Notes: generated from the sequence alone by a model not told the origin. Counted from the first letter of the stretch, positions 16,381 through 25,208 are shown. The stretch is DNA of 36,433 nt from Phocaeicola plebeius (GCA_004558305.1 SFDG01000013.1:1-36433); one strand, 5' to 3'. A program made the numbers and translations.

Positions 16381-16442
16381 AAGAAGGAAATGCTTTTTTT
16401 ATACGTAACCCCAGTCATGGAAAAAAGTCCACCGGTAAGGGC

Positions 16443-16480
16443 AAAAAAAACGCTGCCATACCTTCACAGGCTGAGCAGCG
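16443..16480 (-). terminator. Rho-independent terminator of glutamate dehydrogenase
   Basis: Read on the minus strand, CGCTGC (16475-16480) pairs with GCAGCG (16451-16456) across an 18-nt loop, followed at once by eight T residues (16443-16450). It lies 66 nt past the gdhA stop. Confidence 0.75.
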
Positions 16481-16545
16481 CAAGCTACAATACAAAATAC
16501 AAATACAACTAAACGAGATATTTTAAGTAATAGATAACCTTATCC

Positions 16546-17883
16546 TTATACAATACCCTGTGCCATCATGGCGCGGGCCACTTTCATGAAGCCGGCGATG
16601 TTGGCCCCCTTCACGTAGTTCACGTAGCCGTCGGGCTGGGTACCGTATTTCACGCACTGTTCGTGGATGTCGTGCATGATTGTATGCAGTTTTTCGTCTA
16701 CCTCCTGGGCACTCCAGCTGATGTGCATGGCGTTCTGGCTCATTTCGAGTCCTGATGTAGCCACACCCCCTGCATTCACCGCCTTGCCCGGAGCATACAT
16801 GATCTTGTTGTCAATGAACGCATCGATGGCTTCGGGAGTACAGCCCATGTTGGAGATTTCTCCCACGCAGGTCACCCCGTTGGCTATCAGCTGTCGGGCA
16901 TCCTCGCCGTTCAGCTCGTTTTGGGTAGCACACGGCAGCGCGATGTCCACCTTGACCTCCCACGGACGACGGCCTTCCACGAACGTGGCCCCCGGGAATT
17001 CCTCCGCATACGGTGCCACAATGTCGTTGCCCGATGCTCGCAGTTCCAGCATATAGTCTACCTTTTCGCCGCTGATACCGTCCGGGTCGTAAATGTAGCC
17101 GTCCGGTCCGGAAATCGTCACCACCTTGGCTCCCAGCTGGTTGGCCTTGGTAGCGGCTCCCCATGCCACATTGCCGAATCCGGAAATGGCCACGGTCTTT
17201 CCCTGTATGTCAATGCCCTTCTTGTCGAGCATGTGCTTCACAAAATACAAACCTCCGAAACCGGTGGCTTCCGGACGAACCAGCGAACCGCCGTATTCCA
17301 GTCCTTTGCCCGTGAAGGTCCCCGTAAATTCGCGGGTCAGCTTCTTGTACATGCCGAACATGTAGCCCACTTCACGTCCTCCTACGCCGATATCACCGGC
17401 CGGCACGTCCATGTCCGGACCGACATGACGCCACAATTCCAGCATGAAAGCCTGGCAGAACCGCATGATTTCCGCCTCGCTTTTGCCGCGGGGAGAGAAG
17501 TCTGAACCGCCTTTCCCGCCTCCCATCGGCAGGGTTGTCAAGGCATTCTTGAAGGTCTGTTCAAAGCCCAGGAACTTCAAAATGGACAAGTTGACGGAAG
17601 CATGGAAACGAATGCCGCCCTTGTAGGGGCCGATGGCATTGTTGAACTGTACCCGATAGCCTAAGTTCACTTGTACCTTGCCTTGGTCGTCCACCCAAGG
17701 TACACGGAAGGTGATGATGCGCTCCGGTTCTACCAGACGCTCAATGAGAGAAACCTTCTCGAATTCCGGATGTTGATTGTAAACATCTTCAATGGAGAGC
17801 AACACTTCTCTCACGGCCTGAAGATACTCTGACTCACCTGGATGCTTGGCTTCCAGGGATGCCATTATTTGTTTAATGTCCAT
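16546..17883 (-). CDS. gdhA: Glutamate dehydrogenase (hexameric, probably NADP-dependent)
   Basis: The enzyme interconverts 2-oxoglutarate plus ammonium and glutamate, the main ammonium-assimilation step in many Bacteroidales. With the ATG at 17883 the product is 445 residues and starts MDIKQIMASLEAKHPGE, the normal length and start for the hexameric class. The dimerisation/substrate domain carries PMGGGKGGSDFSPRGKS with the catalytic lysine, and PAGDIGVGGREVGYMFG. The nucleotide-binding domain starts around VAISGFGNVAWGAATKANQ, and NAGGVATSGLEMSQN is conserved near the end. Cofactor preference is inferred from overall similarity. It has its own promoter and terminator, and is transcribed divergently from the REC/ATP-grasp gene across a 218-nt spacer. 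Confidence 0.95.
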   Translation of the reverse strand: MDIKQIMASLEAKHPGESEYLQAVREVLLSIEDVYNQHPEFEKVSLIERLVEPERIITFRVPWVDDQGKVQVNLGYRVQFNNAIGPYKGGIRFHASVNLSILKFLGFEQTFKNALTTLPMGGGKGGSDFSPRGKSEAEIMRFCQAFMLELWRHVGPDMDVPAGDIGVGGREVGYMFGMYKKLTREFTGTFTGKGLEYGGSLVRPEATGFGGLYFVKHMLDKKGIDIQGKTVAISGFGNVAWGAATKANQLGAKVVTISGPDGYIYDPDGISGEKVDYMLELRASGNDIVAPYAEEFPGATFVEGRRPWEVKVDIALPCATQNELNGEDARQLIANGVTCVGEISNMGCTPEAIDAFIDNKIMYAPGKAVNAGGVATSGLEMSQNAMHISWSAQEVDEKLHTIMHDIHEQCVKYGTQPDGYVNYVKGANIAGFMKVARAMMAQGIV

Positions 17884-17928
17884 AACATTATTTTTTAAGG
17901 TCTGACAAAATGAAATATTTTGTACGTG

Positions 17929-17958
17929 CAAAGTTAGGCTTTTCTTTTCATTGGCAAA
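17929..17958 (-). promoter_or_regulatory. gdhA promoter
   Basis: On the minus strand TTTG (17955-17958), an 18-nt spacer and TAACTTTG (17929-17936) fit the Bacteroidetes housekeeping promoter. The predicted start is near 17922, about 39 nt before the ATG. Confidence 0.7.
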
Positions 17959-18038
17959 ACTTTTTTCGGGAATTTTCTATTAAAAATGATAAAAAGTAAT
18001 GTCTTTTAGAAGGAGAATAAAAAAGGACAGGGGGGCTG

Positions 18039-18069
18039 TTGCACAAGTCGTGGATTTTTTCTTATTTTG
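18039..18069 (+). promoter_or_regulatory. Candidate promoter of the REC/ATP-grasp gene
   Basis: TTG (18039-18041), a 20-nt spacer and TTATTTTG (18062-18069) differ from the consensus at one -7 base. The start would be near 18076, about 26 nt before the ATG at 18102. It lies 81 nt from the divergent gdhA promoter. Confidence 0.45.
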
Positions 18070-18101
18070 ATACCCAAAAACAACAACCGATATCAACAAC
18101 C

Positions 18102-21059
18102 ATGTTAAGCAAGCTAAAACTGAACCAGCTTTATTTCAAGGACACGCAGTTTGTCAGCCTGATGACCAAACGTATCTTCAATGTCCTGCTGGTGGCCAAC
18201 CCTTACGACGCGTTCATGCTGGAGGACGACGGGCGCATCGACGAGAAGATCTTCAACGAGTACATGAATCTCAGCCTGCGCTATCCGCCCCGCTTCACCC
18301 AGGTCTCCACTCCGGAAGCCACCTGGAAGCAGCTGGAGCAGACATCCTACGACCTGGTGATCTGTATGCCGGGGTCTGACAACAGCGACACGTTCGACAT
18401 TGCCCGGGAGGTGAAGGTGAAGTATCCGCATATTCCCTTGGTGGTGCTGACTCCTTTCTCGCACGGCATCAAGGAGCGGATGGAACACGAGGACCTGAGC
18501 ATCTTCGAGTACGTGTTCTGCTGGCTGGGCAATACGGACCTCCTCGTGTCCATCATCAAGCTCATCGAGGACAAGATGAACCTGGAACACGACATCAAGG
18601 AGGTGGGGGTACAGATGATTCTGTTGGTGGAAGACAGCATCCGTTTCTATTCGTCCGTCCTGCCGAACCTCTATAAGTTCGTGCTCCGCCAGAGCCAGGA
18701 GTTCGCTACCGAGGCCCTGAACGAGCACCAGCGTACCCTGCGTATGCGCGGCCGCCCCAAAATCGTCCTGGCCCGTTCGTACGAAGAAGCGACCGACCTC
18801 TATACGAAATACGCCCAGAACATCCTCGGCATCGTCTCCGACGCCCGCTTCCCCCACGGCGGAAAGGTCGACCCGATAGCCGGTGTCACCTTCCTGCGCG
18901 AGGTGCGGAGCAACGACCCCTTTATACCTCTTATATTAGAGTCGTCCGAAGAGGCCAACCGCCCCTATGCCGATGAGGTGGGGGCCGTATTCATCGACAA
19001 GAACTCGAAGAAGATGAACATCGACCTGCGCGAGGCGGTGTCGGAGAATTTCGGCTTCGGCGACTTCATCTTCCGCGACCCTACGACGCAGCAGGTGGTG
19101 GCGCATGTGCACAACCTGAAGGAGCTGCAGAATGTCATCTACTCCATTCCGGCCGACTCGCTGCTCTACCACATCTCGCGCAACCACGTGTCGCGCTGGC
19201 TGTATTCGCGGGCCATCTTCCCCGTGGCGGAGTTCCTGAAGCAGGTGACGTGGGACTCCCTGCAGGACCTCGATGCGCATCGTCGCATCATCTTCGAGGC
19301 CATCGTGAAGTACCGCAAGATGAAGAACCAGGGCGTGGTGGCCGTGTTCCAGCGCGACCGCTTCGACCGCTATTCCCATTTTGCCCGCATCGGCGATGGC
19401 TCCCTGGGAGGTAAGGGCCGCGGCCTGGCGTTCATCGACAACATGGTGAAGCGGCACGTGGAGTTCGAGGAGTTCGAAAACGCTTCCGTGGTCATCCCCA
19501 AGACCGTGGTTCTTTGTACAGACATCTTCGACGAGTTCATGGACACCAACCAGCTCTACCAGATTGCCCTGAGCGATGCCGACGACGATACCATCCTCCG
19601 TGTCTTCCTCCGTGCCAAGCTCCCCGACCGGCTGGTGGAGGACTTCTTCGCGTTCTTCGATGCCGTGAAGTCGCCCATCGCCATCCGATCGTCCAGTCTG
19701 CTGGAGGATTCCCACTACCAGCCGTTCGCAGGCATCTACGCCACCTACATGATTCCTTACCTCGACGACAAGTACGAGATGATCCGGATGCTGAGCGATG
19801 CCATCAAGGGGGTCTATGCCTCGGTGTATTACAAGGACAGCAAGGCCTACATGCAGGCCACGAGCAACGTGATTGACCAGGAGAAGATGGCGGTCATCCT
19901 GCAGGAAGTGGTCGGCACGCAGTACGGCGACCGCTACTATCCGTCCATCTCGGGCGTGGCCCGCTCGCTCAACTATTATCCGATCAATGACGAACTGGCG
20001 GAGGAGGGGACGGTCAGCCTGGCCTTGGGCCTGGGCAAGTACATTGTGGACGGCGGACTGACCCTCCGGGTATGCCCCTACCATCCCGACAAGGTGTTGC
20101 AGACCAGCGAACTGGAGATGGCGCTCCGCGAGACGCAGACGCGCTTCTATGCCCTCGACCTGAAGAACATGGGACAGAACTTCTCGCTCGACGACGGCTT
20201 CAATCTCCTGAAGCTGCCGGTCAAGGAGGCCGACAAGGACGGGGCGTTGGCGTTCATCGCGTCCACGTACGACCCCTACGACATGGTGATTCGCGACGGC
20301 ATCTATCCCGGCGGACGCAAGGTGATTACCTTCGCCAACATTCTCCAGCACGATGTCTTCCCGCTGGCGCGTATCCTCCAGCTGGTGCAGAAGTACGGCC
20401 AGGGCGAGATGCGTCGTCCCGTGGAGATTGAGTTCGCCGTCACCCTCGACGCACAGACCAAGAGCGGTACGTTCTACGTGCTGCAGATACGGCCGATGGT
20501 GGACATCAAGGCCGATTTGTCGGAGGACCTGAACCAGCTTCCCGAAGACCGGCTGTTGCTCAAAAGCATGAATGCGCTGGGGCATGGGGTGATGGACGGC
20601 ATCTGCGATGTGGTGTATGTGAAGACCGACGGCTACAGTGCGTCGAACAATCCGGCCATTGCCGACGAGATTGAGCAGCTGAACCGGCAGTTCCTGGACG
20701 AAGGCCGCCACTATGTTCTCGTAGGTCCGGGCCGGTGGGGCAGCAGTGACCCGTGGTTAGGCATTCCGGTGAAGTGGCCGCATATTTCTGCCGCCCGCAT
20801 CATCGTGGAGGCCGGTCTGACCAATTATCGGGTCGATCCCAGCCAGGGCACGCACTTCTTCCAGAATCTTACTTCGTTCGGTGTCGGCTATTTCACCATC
20901 AATGCGTACATGAACGATGGTATCTATCGTCAGGAGTACCTCGACTCTCTGCCTGCCCGGCAGGAGACCCGCTTCCTCCGTTGGGTCCGTTTCGACCGTC
21001 CTCTGGTCATCAAGATGGATGGCAAGAAGAAACTGGGAGTGGTAGGAGTCGACGATTAA
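18102..21059 (+). CDS. Tandem receiver-like domains fused to a PEP-synthase/PPDK ATP-grasp domain and an unknown C-terminal domain
   Basis: The ATG at 18102 gives 985 residues with no signal peptide. Residues 24-160 resemble a receiver domain, but the phospho-acceptor aspartate is missing (SYDLVICMPGSD). Residues 172-310 form a second receiver-like domain that keeps the key residues: E177/D178 (ILLVEDS), D247 (GIVSDARFP), S281/S282 and K300 (FIDK). Residues 428-800 match the nucleotide-binding domain of PEP synthase/PPDK: SLGGKGRGLAFI, IAIRSSSLLEDS, then PFAGIYATY and the domain end YVLQIRPM at 792-799. The swivelling phosphohistidine domain and the PEP-binding barrel are absent. Residues 800-985 form another region with VLVGPGRWGSSDPWLGIPV and THFFQNLTSFGVGYF. 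It is probably an ATP-dependent phosphotransfer or signalling protein, not a PEP synthase. The reaction is unknown. Confidence 0.85.
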   Translation: MLSKLKLNQLYFKDTQFVSLMTKRIFNVLLVANPYDAFMLEDDGRIDEKIFNEYMNLSLRYPPRFTQVSTPEATWKQLEQTSYDLVICMPGSDNSDTFDIAREVKVKYPHIPLVVLTPFSHGIKERMEHEDLSIFEYVFCWLGNTDLLVSIIKLIEDKMNLEHDIKEVGVQMILLVEDSIRFYSSVLPNLYKFVLRQSQEFATEALNEHQRTLRMRGRPKIVLARSYEEATDLYTKYAQNILGIVSDARFPHGGKVDPIAGVTFLREVRSNDPFIPLILESSEEANRPYADEVGAVFIDKNSKKMNIDLREAVSENFGFGDFIFRDPTTQQVVAHVHNLKELQNVIYSIPADSLLYHISRNHVSRWLYSRAIFPVAEFLKQVTWDSLQDLDAHRRIIFEAIVKYRKMKNQGVVAVFQRDRFDRYSHFARIGDGSLGGKGRGLAFIDNMVKRHVEFEEFENASVVIPKTVVLCTDIFDEFMDTNQLYQIALSDADDDTILRVFLRAKLPDRLVEDFFAFFDAVKSPIAIRSSSLLEDSHYQPFAGIYATYMIPYLDDKYEMIRMLSDAIKGVYASVYYKDSKAYMQATSNVIDQEKMAVILQEVVGTQYGDRYYPSISGVARSLNYYPINDELAEEGTVSLALGLGKYIVDGGLTLRVCPYHPDKVLQTSELEMALRETQTRFYALDLKNMGQNFSLDDGFNLLKLPVKEADKDGALAFIASTYDPYDMVIRDGIYPGGRKVITFANILQHDVFPLARILQLVQKYGQGEMRRPVEIEFAVTLDAQTKSGTFYVLQIRPMVDIKADLSEDLNQLPEDRLLLKSMNALGHGVMDGICDVVYVKTDGYSASNNPAIADEIEQLNRQFLDEGRHYVLVGPGRWGSSDPWLGIPVKWPHISAARIIVEAGLTNYRVDPSQGTHFFQNLTSFGVGYFTINAYMNDGIYRQEYLDSLPARQETRFLRWVRFDRPLVIKMDGKKKLGVVGVDD

Positions 21060-21130
21060 TCAATTTAAAATTTAAAATTAATAATTAATAATGAACTATT
21101 TAAATGAAGAATGATGAATGAAGAAGGAAA

Positions 21131-21252
21131 TCACACGTTGTGTGAAACGATTCGATAATGACGCTGTAGGGGCGGACCTGCGTGTCCGCCCGGAATACCG
21201 AGGTGGATGTTTCCGGGCAGACACATCGGTCTGCCCCTACAGCTTTTGTCAT
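21131..21252 (+). repeat. 122-bp hairpin repeat, copy 1
   Basis: This copy is about 94% identical (about seven differences) to the reverse complement of 25391-25511. It contains a 32-nt imperfect inverted repeat (21164-21195 with 21211-21242, 27 of 32 paired) around a 15-nt loop, plus a short palindrome TCACACGTTGTGTGA at its outer end. It lies between the convergent ends of the ATP-grasp and AraC genes and may also act as a terminator. AT-rich sequence (21060-21110) precedes it, and 21248-21275 resembles the REP-like motif seen at 25287. The gap 21060-21326 shows no gene. Confidence 0.85.
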
Positions 21253-21326
21253 TCCGAACGAATGTGAGGAATCTGTCCCATAGCGGAACCGATTCTTCAT
21301 TTTTCATTCTTCGTTCTTCATTAAAA

Positions 21327-22184
21327 TCATCCATTGTTCCGGTAATCCAGGGGACTCATGCCTACATAACGCTTGAAATACTTGCCGAAGAAAGACATAT
21401 TCGCGAAATTCAGCGAATCCGAAATCTCCTGGATGGAGAGCGATGTCGACTTCAGCTGAGATTTGGCATCCATGATCACCATGGACGAAATGATGTCCAC
21501 ACACGTCCGTCCCGTAATCTGACGAACGATGGTACAGAGGTGCGCATGCGTAATCTTCAGCCGTTCGGCATACCAGGCCACGCTGCGGGTCTCCTGATAA
21601 TGCTGGATCACCAGTTGCACGAACAGTCGGCAGGTCTGGCCGGCCTTGGTCAGCGTCACCCGCTCGTTCTTCTGCTGGTAGATGAGGGCAATCCCCTTGT
21701 GGATATCGGCGTAGACATTCGGTGCCAGCTCCTCCTTGCTCGCTTCCGTAGCCGTTTCGTACAGGTGGATGAGCAGTTGCAGGAAGTGCTCCATCAGGTC
21801 GGCAGTAGCATCTTCCAGATGGATGGCAGGCCGCCCCAGTGTGAAGAACAAGGTGTCCAGATGAGGGCGCGACTGCCCCTTCTTGCTGATGAAATCAGCC
21901 GAGAACCCCAGGAAATACACTTTCAGCTCCCCTTCCACCCGGTTCACCTGGAAGATAGTGCCCGGCATCAAGGTCACCAGATCGCCGCTGCCCAGCTGCA
22001 GCACGTTGGTATTGATGGTCGCCTCCATGTTGCCCCCCATCACCAGTGCCGTGACTTCGCATTTCAGGCGCACGGGGAAATTGGCATACAGGCTCAGCAG
22101 TTCCTTCGTAATGTCCGTTCCCACTATCCAGCTTTCCGGCAGGTCAATCCGGGGAAGTTCTTTTTCGTTGTTCAGGTTAGTCAT
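21327..22184 (-). CDS. AraC-family transcriptional regulator
   Basis: The C-terminal 100 residues of this 285-residue protein hold the double helix-turn-helix of AraC proteins. The first HTH lies around SVAWYAERLKITHAHLCTIV. The second is SIQEISDSLNFANMSFFGKY followed by FKRYVGMSPLDYR, the standard family ending. Residues 40-110 form a cupin-like N-terminal domain (LQLGSGDLVTLMPGTIFQV) that probably binds an effector. The gene is divergent from the CsgG-like gene, with both promoters in a 266-nt spacer, so that neighbour is a candidate target. The ligand is unknown. Confidence 0.88.
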   Translation of the reverse strand: MTNLNNEKELPRIDLPESWIVGTDITKELLSLYANFPVRLKCEVTALVMGGNMEATINTNVLQLGSGDLVTLMPGTIFQVNRVEGELKVYFLGFSADFISKKGQSRPHLDTLFFTLGRPAIHLEDATADLMEHFLQLLIHLYETATEASKEELAPNVYADIHKGIALIYQQKNERVTLTKAGQTCRLFVQLVIQHYQETRSVAWYAERLKITHAHLCTIVRQITGRTCVDIISSMVIMDAKSQLKSTSLSIQEISDSLNFANMSFFGKYFKRYVGMSPLDYRNNG

Positions 22185-22206
22185 GTATTTCGTCCTCCAT
22201 TTGATG

Positions 22207-22237
22207 CAAAGATAAGGCTTCTTGAAGATTAGACCAA
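22207..22237 (-). promoter_or_regulatory. AraC-gene promoter
   Basis: On the minus strand TATCTTTG (22207-22214) matches TAnnTTTG exactly, with TTGG (22234-22237) 19 nt upstream as the -33 element. It lies 22 nt before the ATG. Confidence 0.6.
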
Positions 22238-22378
22238 TCCGTTCCCCGTAAAATATGTTAGGAACTGATTAATTAGCCAGTAAAAGCGATAAATGGAATA
22301 CAATTTGCCGGAAACAGCCGCTTCCGGTCCCTGCCGCTTCCGTCCCTCGGATTTTTTAGAAGAAAAACAGGCCGTTTG

Positions 22379-22410
22379 TTTGCTGTTGTTAAATCAATTC
22401 CCTATTTTTG
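22379..22410 (+). promoter_or_regulatory. Promoter of the CsgG/FlgT-like gene
   Basis: TTTG (22379-22382), a 20-nt spacer and TATTTTTG (22403-22410) fit the Bacteroidetes consensus. The ATG follows 40 nt later. Confidence 0.65.
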
Positions 22411-22450
22411 TTGCTAAAATTACCATAAATAGATCCAAAAAGAAACAAGT

Positions 22451-23344
22451 ATGAAAACGACGACAAACTTTCTGCGATGCAGTTGGGCGTGCGCCCTTCT
22501 GTTTCTCTGCGTGTCTGTAGCTGCCCAGACGGAGAGCAATACCATGAATCCTGTTTACAAAGTGTCCATGTCCACCCTTGGCTATACGCCGAAGGCGAAG
22601 AAAGAAACGGTCGGTTCGGTGCTGACCGACCTGACCAAGACCGCCATCACGGGGCAGAGCAGCCAGCCGCAGGACCAGTATGCCGATGCGGTGCGTGCCG
22701 CCATCACTACCGGGGTGGGCCGTGTGCGCCGCTTCTCGGTGGTGGAGGGCCAGTTTGTGCCCGGTGAAGTGGCCGATGCGGAAGTCGCCTACTACGTGGA
22801 CGGCACCATCGGTACCATCGCCACGACGCAGAAGACCATCACCCCCGAGGACAAGAAGAAGCAGCCCTACGATGTCTTCAAGGGAGAGGTCAGTGCCACG
22901 CTCCACCTGAAGGATGTGCATACCGATGCGGTCATCGCGACCGAAACCTTCAGTGTCAGCGGTTCCGACTGCTCGTGGATAGAGACCGCCGAAGGGGCCT
23001 TGAACGATGCCATGAACGCTTTGTCGTGGCGCATCACCAACTACTTCAACAACTGTTTCCCCCTGCGGGCACACATCGTGGAGCAGGGAGAGGTGAAGAA
23101 GGAGAAGCTGAAGGGCGTGTTCATTGATATCGGCGCGGCAGCCGGTGCCTTCAAGGAGCAGCACTACGATGTCTACGTGGTCCGGCTCATTGCCGGCAAG
23201 GAAGCCAAGCACAAGATCGGCCGTCTGCGCATCACCGAAGTGATGGGCGATGACATCTCGCAGTGCAAGGTGACAAAGGGCGGCGAGGAAATCAAGGCGG
23301 CACTGGACGATAACCTGATGCTGATAGCTTCCAGTACCGACTGA
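22451..23344 (+). CDS. Exported CsgG/FlgT-like protein, function unknown
   Basis: The 297-residue product has a signal peptide ending at about residue 27 (CVSVAAQ) and no lipobox. Residues 55-200 follow the pattern of the CsgG/LpoB/FlgT fold: DAVRAAITTGVGRVRRFSVV resembles the 'short-lived member, ageing helix and strand' unit, AYYVDGTI the next strand, and ATLHLKDVHTDAVIATETF the strand-turn-strand pair with the T-x-x-V/I-A motif. Residues 205-297 look like the FlgT C-terminal beta domain (KGVFIDIGAAAGA, KIGRLRITEVMGDDISQCKV). It is probably periplasmic or attached to the outer membrane. Fold assignment is from pattern only. It is divergent from an AraC regulator and followed by a long hairpin. 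Confidence 0.72.
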   Translation: MKTTTNFLRCSWACALLFLCVSVAAQTESNTMNPVYKVSMSTLGYTPKAKKETVGSVLTDLTKTAITGQSSQPQDQYADAVRAAITTGVGRVRRFSVVEGQFVPGEVADAEVAYYVDGTIGTIATTQKTITPEDKKKQPYDVFKGEVSATLHLKDVHTDAVIATETFSVSGSDCSWIETAEGALNDAMNALSWRITNYFNNCFPLRAHIVEQGEVKKEKLKGVFIDIGAAAGAFKEQHYDVYVVRLIAGKEAKHKIGRLRITEVMGDDISQCKVTKGGEEIKAALDDNLMLIASSTD

Positions 23345-23388
23345 TACAGAAGGGTCTGACTCCCTGAGAGAGGTCTTCCGGATATCGG

Positions 23389-23468
23389 ACAACGTAGGTT
23401 GCGACATCGCGCAATGTAGGTGAGTACATCTCTCAACCTGTGTTGGGCGATGTCGCAACCTACGTTGT
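23389..23468. repeat. 80-nt near-palindrome with 22-bp perfect arms
   Basis: Arms 23389-23410 and 23447-23468 are exact reverse complements (ACAACGTAGGTTGCGAC and on). The interior 23411-23446 continues the symmetry imperfectly. The element starts 44 nt after the stop of the CsgG-like gene, so it can form a strong transcript-end structure. There is no T-run, so a repeat-derived or RNA-stabilising role is as likely as termination. Confidence 0.8.
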
Positions 23469-23799
23469 TATTGGCCGTCTCCCGCTTCGCGGGCGACAGC
23501 GACCGCCGTCCTTGCATCGTCAGTCCGGGGTCAGGAGATGGTTCAGGCCGCAGTCTGTCCGCAGTAAGGGCCGTAGCCGGACCGGAGTAAGAGCTACGGA
23601 CGGGCCGGAGGGAGGGGCACTGACGGGCCGTCTTCCGGCCACATTTTCAGCGGAAAACCCGACGATTGTCCTCGGAGGCTAAAAAAACGGAATAAAAGAG
23701 CAGGTTTTGACCTTGTCGGAACGGGAAAGTTTCCGTTCCTTTGTCCTCGATATACATAGTCTTGACTGAACATTTACTAATCATTTAAATAATCAATGT
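23469..23799. other. 331-nt gap with no gene recognised
   Basis: The stretch is GC-rich up to about 23690. It holds a small hairpin (CCCGCTTCGCGGG, 23478-23490) and several GGCCG-type short repeats between 23560 and 23640, then an AT-richer leader. A weak promoter candidate for the next gene is TTG at 23713-23715, 20 nt, then TTCCTTTG at 23736-23743 (one mismatch), set around a small hairpin. No coding signal was seen. Confidence 0.4.
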
Positions 23800-25161
23800 A
23801 TGAAAAAACGAACGATGTATTTTCTGGCGGCGAGCCTGCTGATGGCCGCGCCTGTGTTTACTTCTTGTAGTGACGACGATGACCCTGTTCCCGAAAAGCC
23901 GGTAGACCCGAAGCCTGAGGAACCCGAAGAACCCGAAACGCCGGTCGTCAAGAATCCGATTGAGAGTGCCATTACCTATAAGACCGCCGAAGGGGTGCCC
24001 CAGCTGGTACTGACCATGGGCGATGACCAGACCCCTGTATTGGGCAAGGCGGTAGTGTTCACTCCCGATGCCGCGGAGCCGACCAAGAAGGCGACGCTGA
24101 CACTGACGGGCGACCAGCTGAACCTGGTAGAGATGATCATGTCTGGTATGTCCAGCCGGGCCACCGACATGACGTTGGCCAAGTTGCTGGAGCAGCTGTC
24201 GGCTGTCCAGCTGCCGGGCGTAGTGCCGGGCGAACCCTCTACGACGGTGGCAGTGGAGATTTCCGAAATCAAGGACGAGACCGTGTTCTTCTCAGGCAAG
24301 AGCGAGCAGGACGGTCGTACCGTGACCTTGAGCGGTACTGCCAAGACCGACCGTCTGGAGCTGAACGTGAATACGGTGTTCACGCACGAACTGGCTGCCA
24401 CTGCCTGGAGCACGATGCCTGTATCGGAAGACGATCCGTTGGCGCCGTTCCATATCCAGTGGAAACAGAATATTCCGGAAGGTGCAGAACTGCCTGAAAT
24501 GGAGGCTGTTCTGAATTTTGTCATGAGTATGTTGTCGGTGGGCGACTTGACCTTGAGCGAGGCCTTGAACGCTGCCTTGCAGAGCGTGACTTTCCTGCCG
24601 GATGGCAACATCCAGGCTTCTTACTTGGATACGGACAACATGGCTGCCGGTTACCAGACTTCTCCGCTGCACCTTGTCAACTACAGCGTCGATGCAGCGA
24701 ACCGTATGCTGTACCTCCAGCTCAACATCCCGCAGATTGTCTATGTGACTTCACAGAAAGAGGCTGCTCTGCGCGAGGCAGAGTCTGGATCAGACAGTGC
24801 CTTGCAGGAACTGCTGCCGGATTTGTTGGCCGTATTGCCGGGCATTGTGCAGAACGTGATGCCGATGCTGACATCGGGCATTCCCTTGCACTATGAACTG
24901 AACGGCGACCAGCTTTGCCTGTACCTCGGCAAGGAAGTGCTGAAGCCGATACTGGATGCCTTGTCACCGTTGACGCAGAGCGAAAAAGTGCAGCAGATGG
25001 TGGTCGCTTTCATCGAAGCACAGTTGAAGGAGGCCGGACAGGAGGAATATGCTCAATTGGCTTCCGCTATTGTCAAGGCCTTCCTGGTGATTTATCCGCA
25101 GATCATGGAATCCACAGAGGATATCCAGTTGGGTATTGAGCTGACGAAGCTGGCGCAGTAA
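23800..25161 (+). CDS. Surface-type lipoprotein of unknown function
   Basis: This 453-residue lipoprotein has its lipobox at about residue 23 (PVFTSCSDDDD). The run of aspartates right after the cysteine is the kind of signal that sends Bacteroidetes lipoproteins to the cell surface. A proline/glutamate-rich linker (about 30-50, PEKPVDPKPEEPEEPETP) separates the anchor from the globular part. Residues 55-260 look like a repeated beta-sandwich (VLTMGDDQTPVLGKAVVFTP, TVTLSGTAKTDRLELNVN), and 260-453 is largely helical. It resembles the uncharacterised Bacteroidales lipoproteins grouped as DUF4925-like, but I cannot confirm this. It is likely monocistronic: it follows a 455-nt gap and is closed by a strong terminator. 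Confidence 0.8.
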   Translation: MKKRTMYFLAASLLMAAPVFTSCSDDDDPVPEKPVDPKPEEPEEPETPVVKNPIESAITYKTAEGVPQLVLTMGDDQTPVLGKAVVFTPDAAEPTKKATLTLTGDQLNLVEMIMSGMSSRATDMTLAKLLEQLSAVQLPGVVPGEPSTTVAVEISEIKDETVFFSGKSEQDGRTVTLSGTAKTDRLELNVNTVFTHELAATAWSTMPVSEDDPLAPFHIQWKQNIPEGAELPEMEAVLNFVMSMLSVGDLTLSEALNAALQSVTFLPDGNIQASYLDTDNMAAGYQTSPLHLVNYSVDAANRMLYLQLNIPQIVYVTSQKEAALREAESGSDSALQELLPDLLAVLPGIVQNVMPMLTSGIPLHYELNGDQLCLYLGKEVLKPILDALSPLTQSEKVQQMVVAFIEAQLKEAGQEEYAQLASAIVKAFLVIYPQIMESTEDIQLGIELTKLAQ

Positions 25162-25181
25162 GCGGTGTTGCTTGAATAGCA

Positions 25182-25208
25182 TAACACAAAGACACAAAGA
25201 AAGGAAGG
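25182..25208 (+). repeat. 27-bp dispersed direct repeat, copy 1
   Basis: It starts TAACACAAAG and matches 32225-32251 with three mismatches in the same orientation. It overlaps the left arm of the terminator at 25200. Confidence 0.6.

Noticed and set aside
18936..20711. 591-codon open frame antisense to the ATP-grasp gene
   Set aside because: The plus-strand gene is well supported and the antisense translation has no domain, signal or membrane pattern.
23344..23700. Possible CRISPR or tandem array in the GC-rich gap after the CsgG-like gene
   Set aside because: The repeats are one inverted pair and loose GGCCG words. There is no regular spacer-repeat periodicity.
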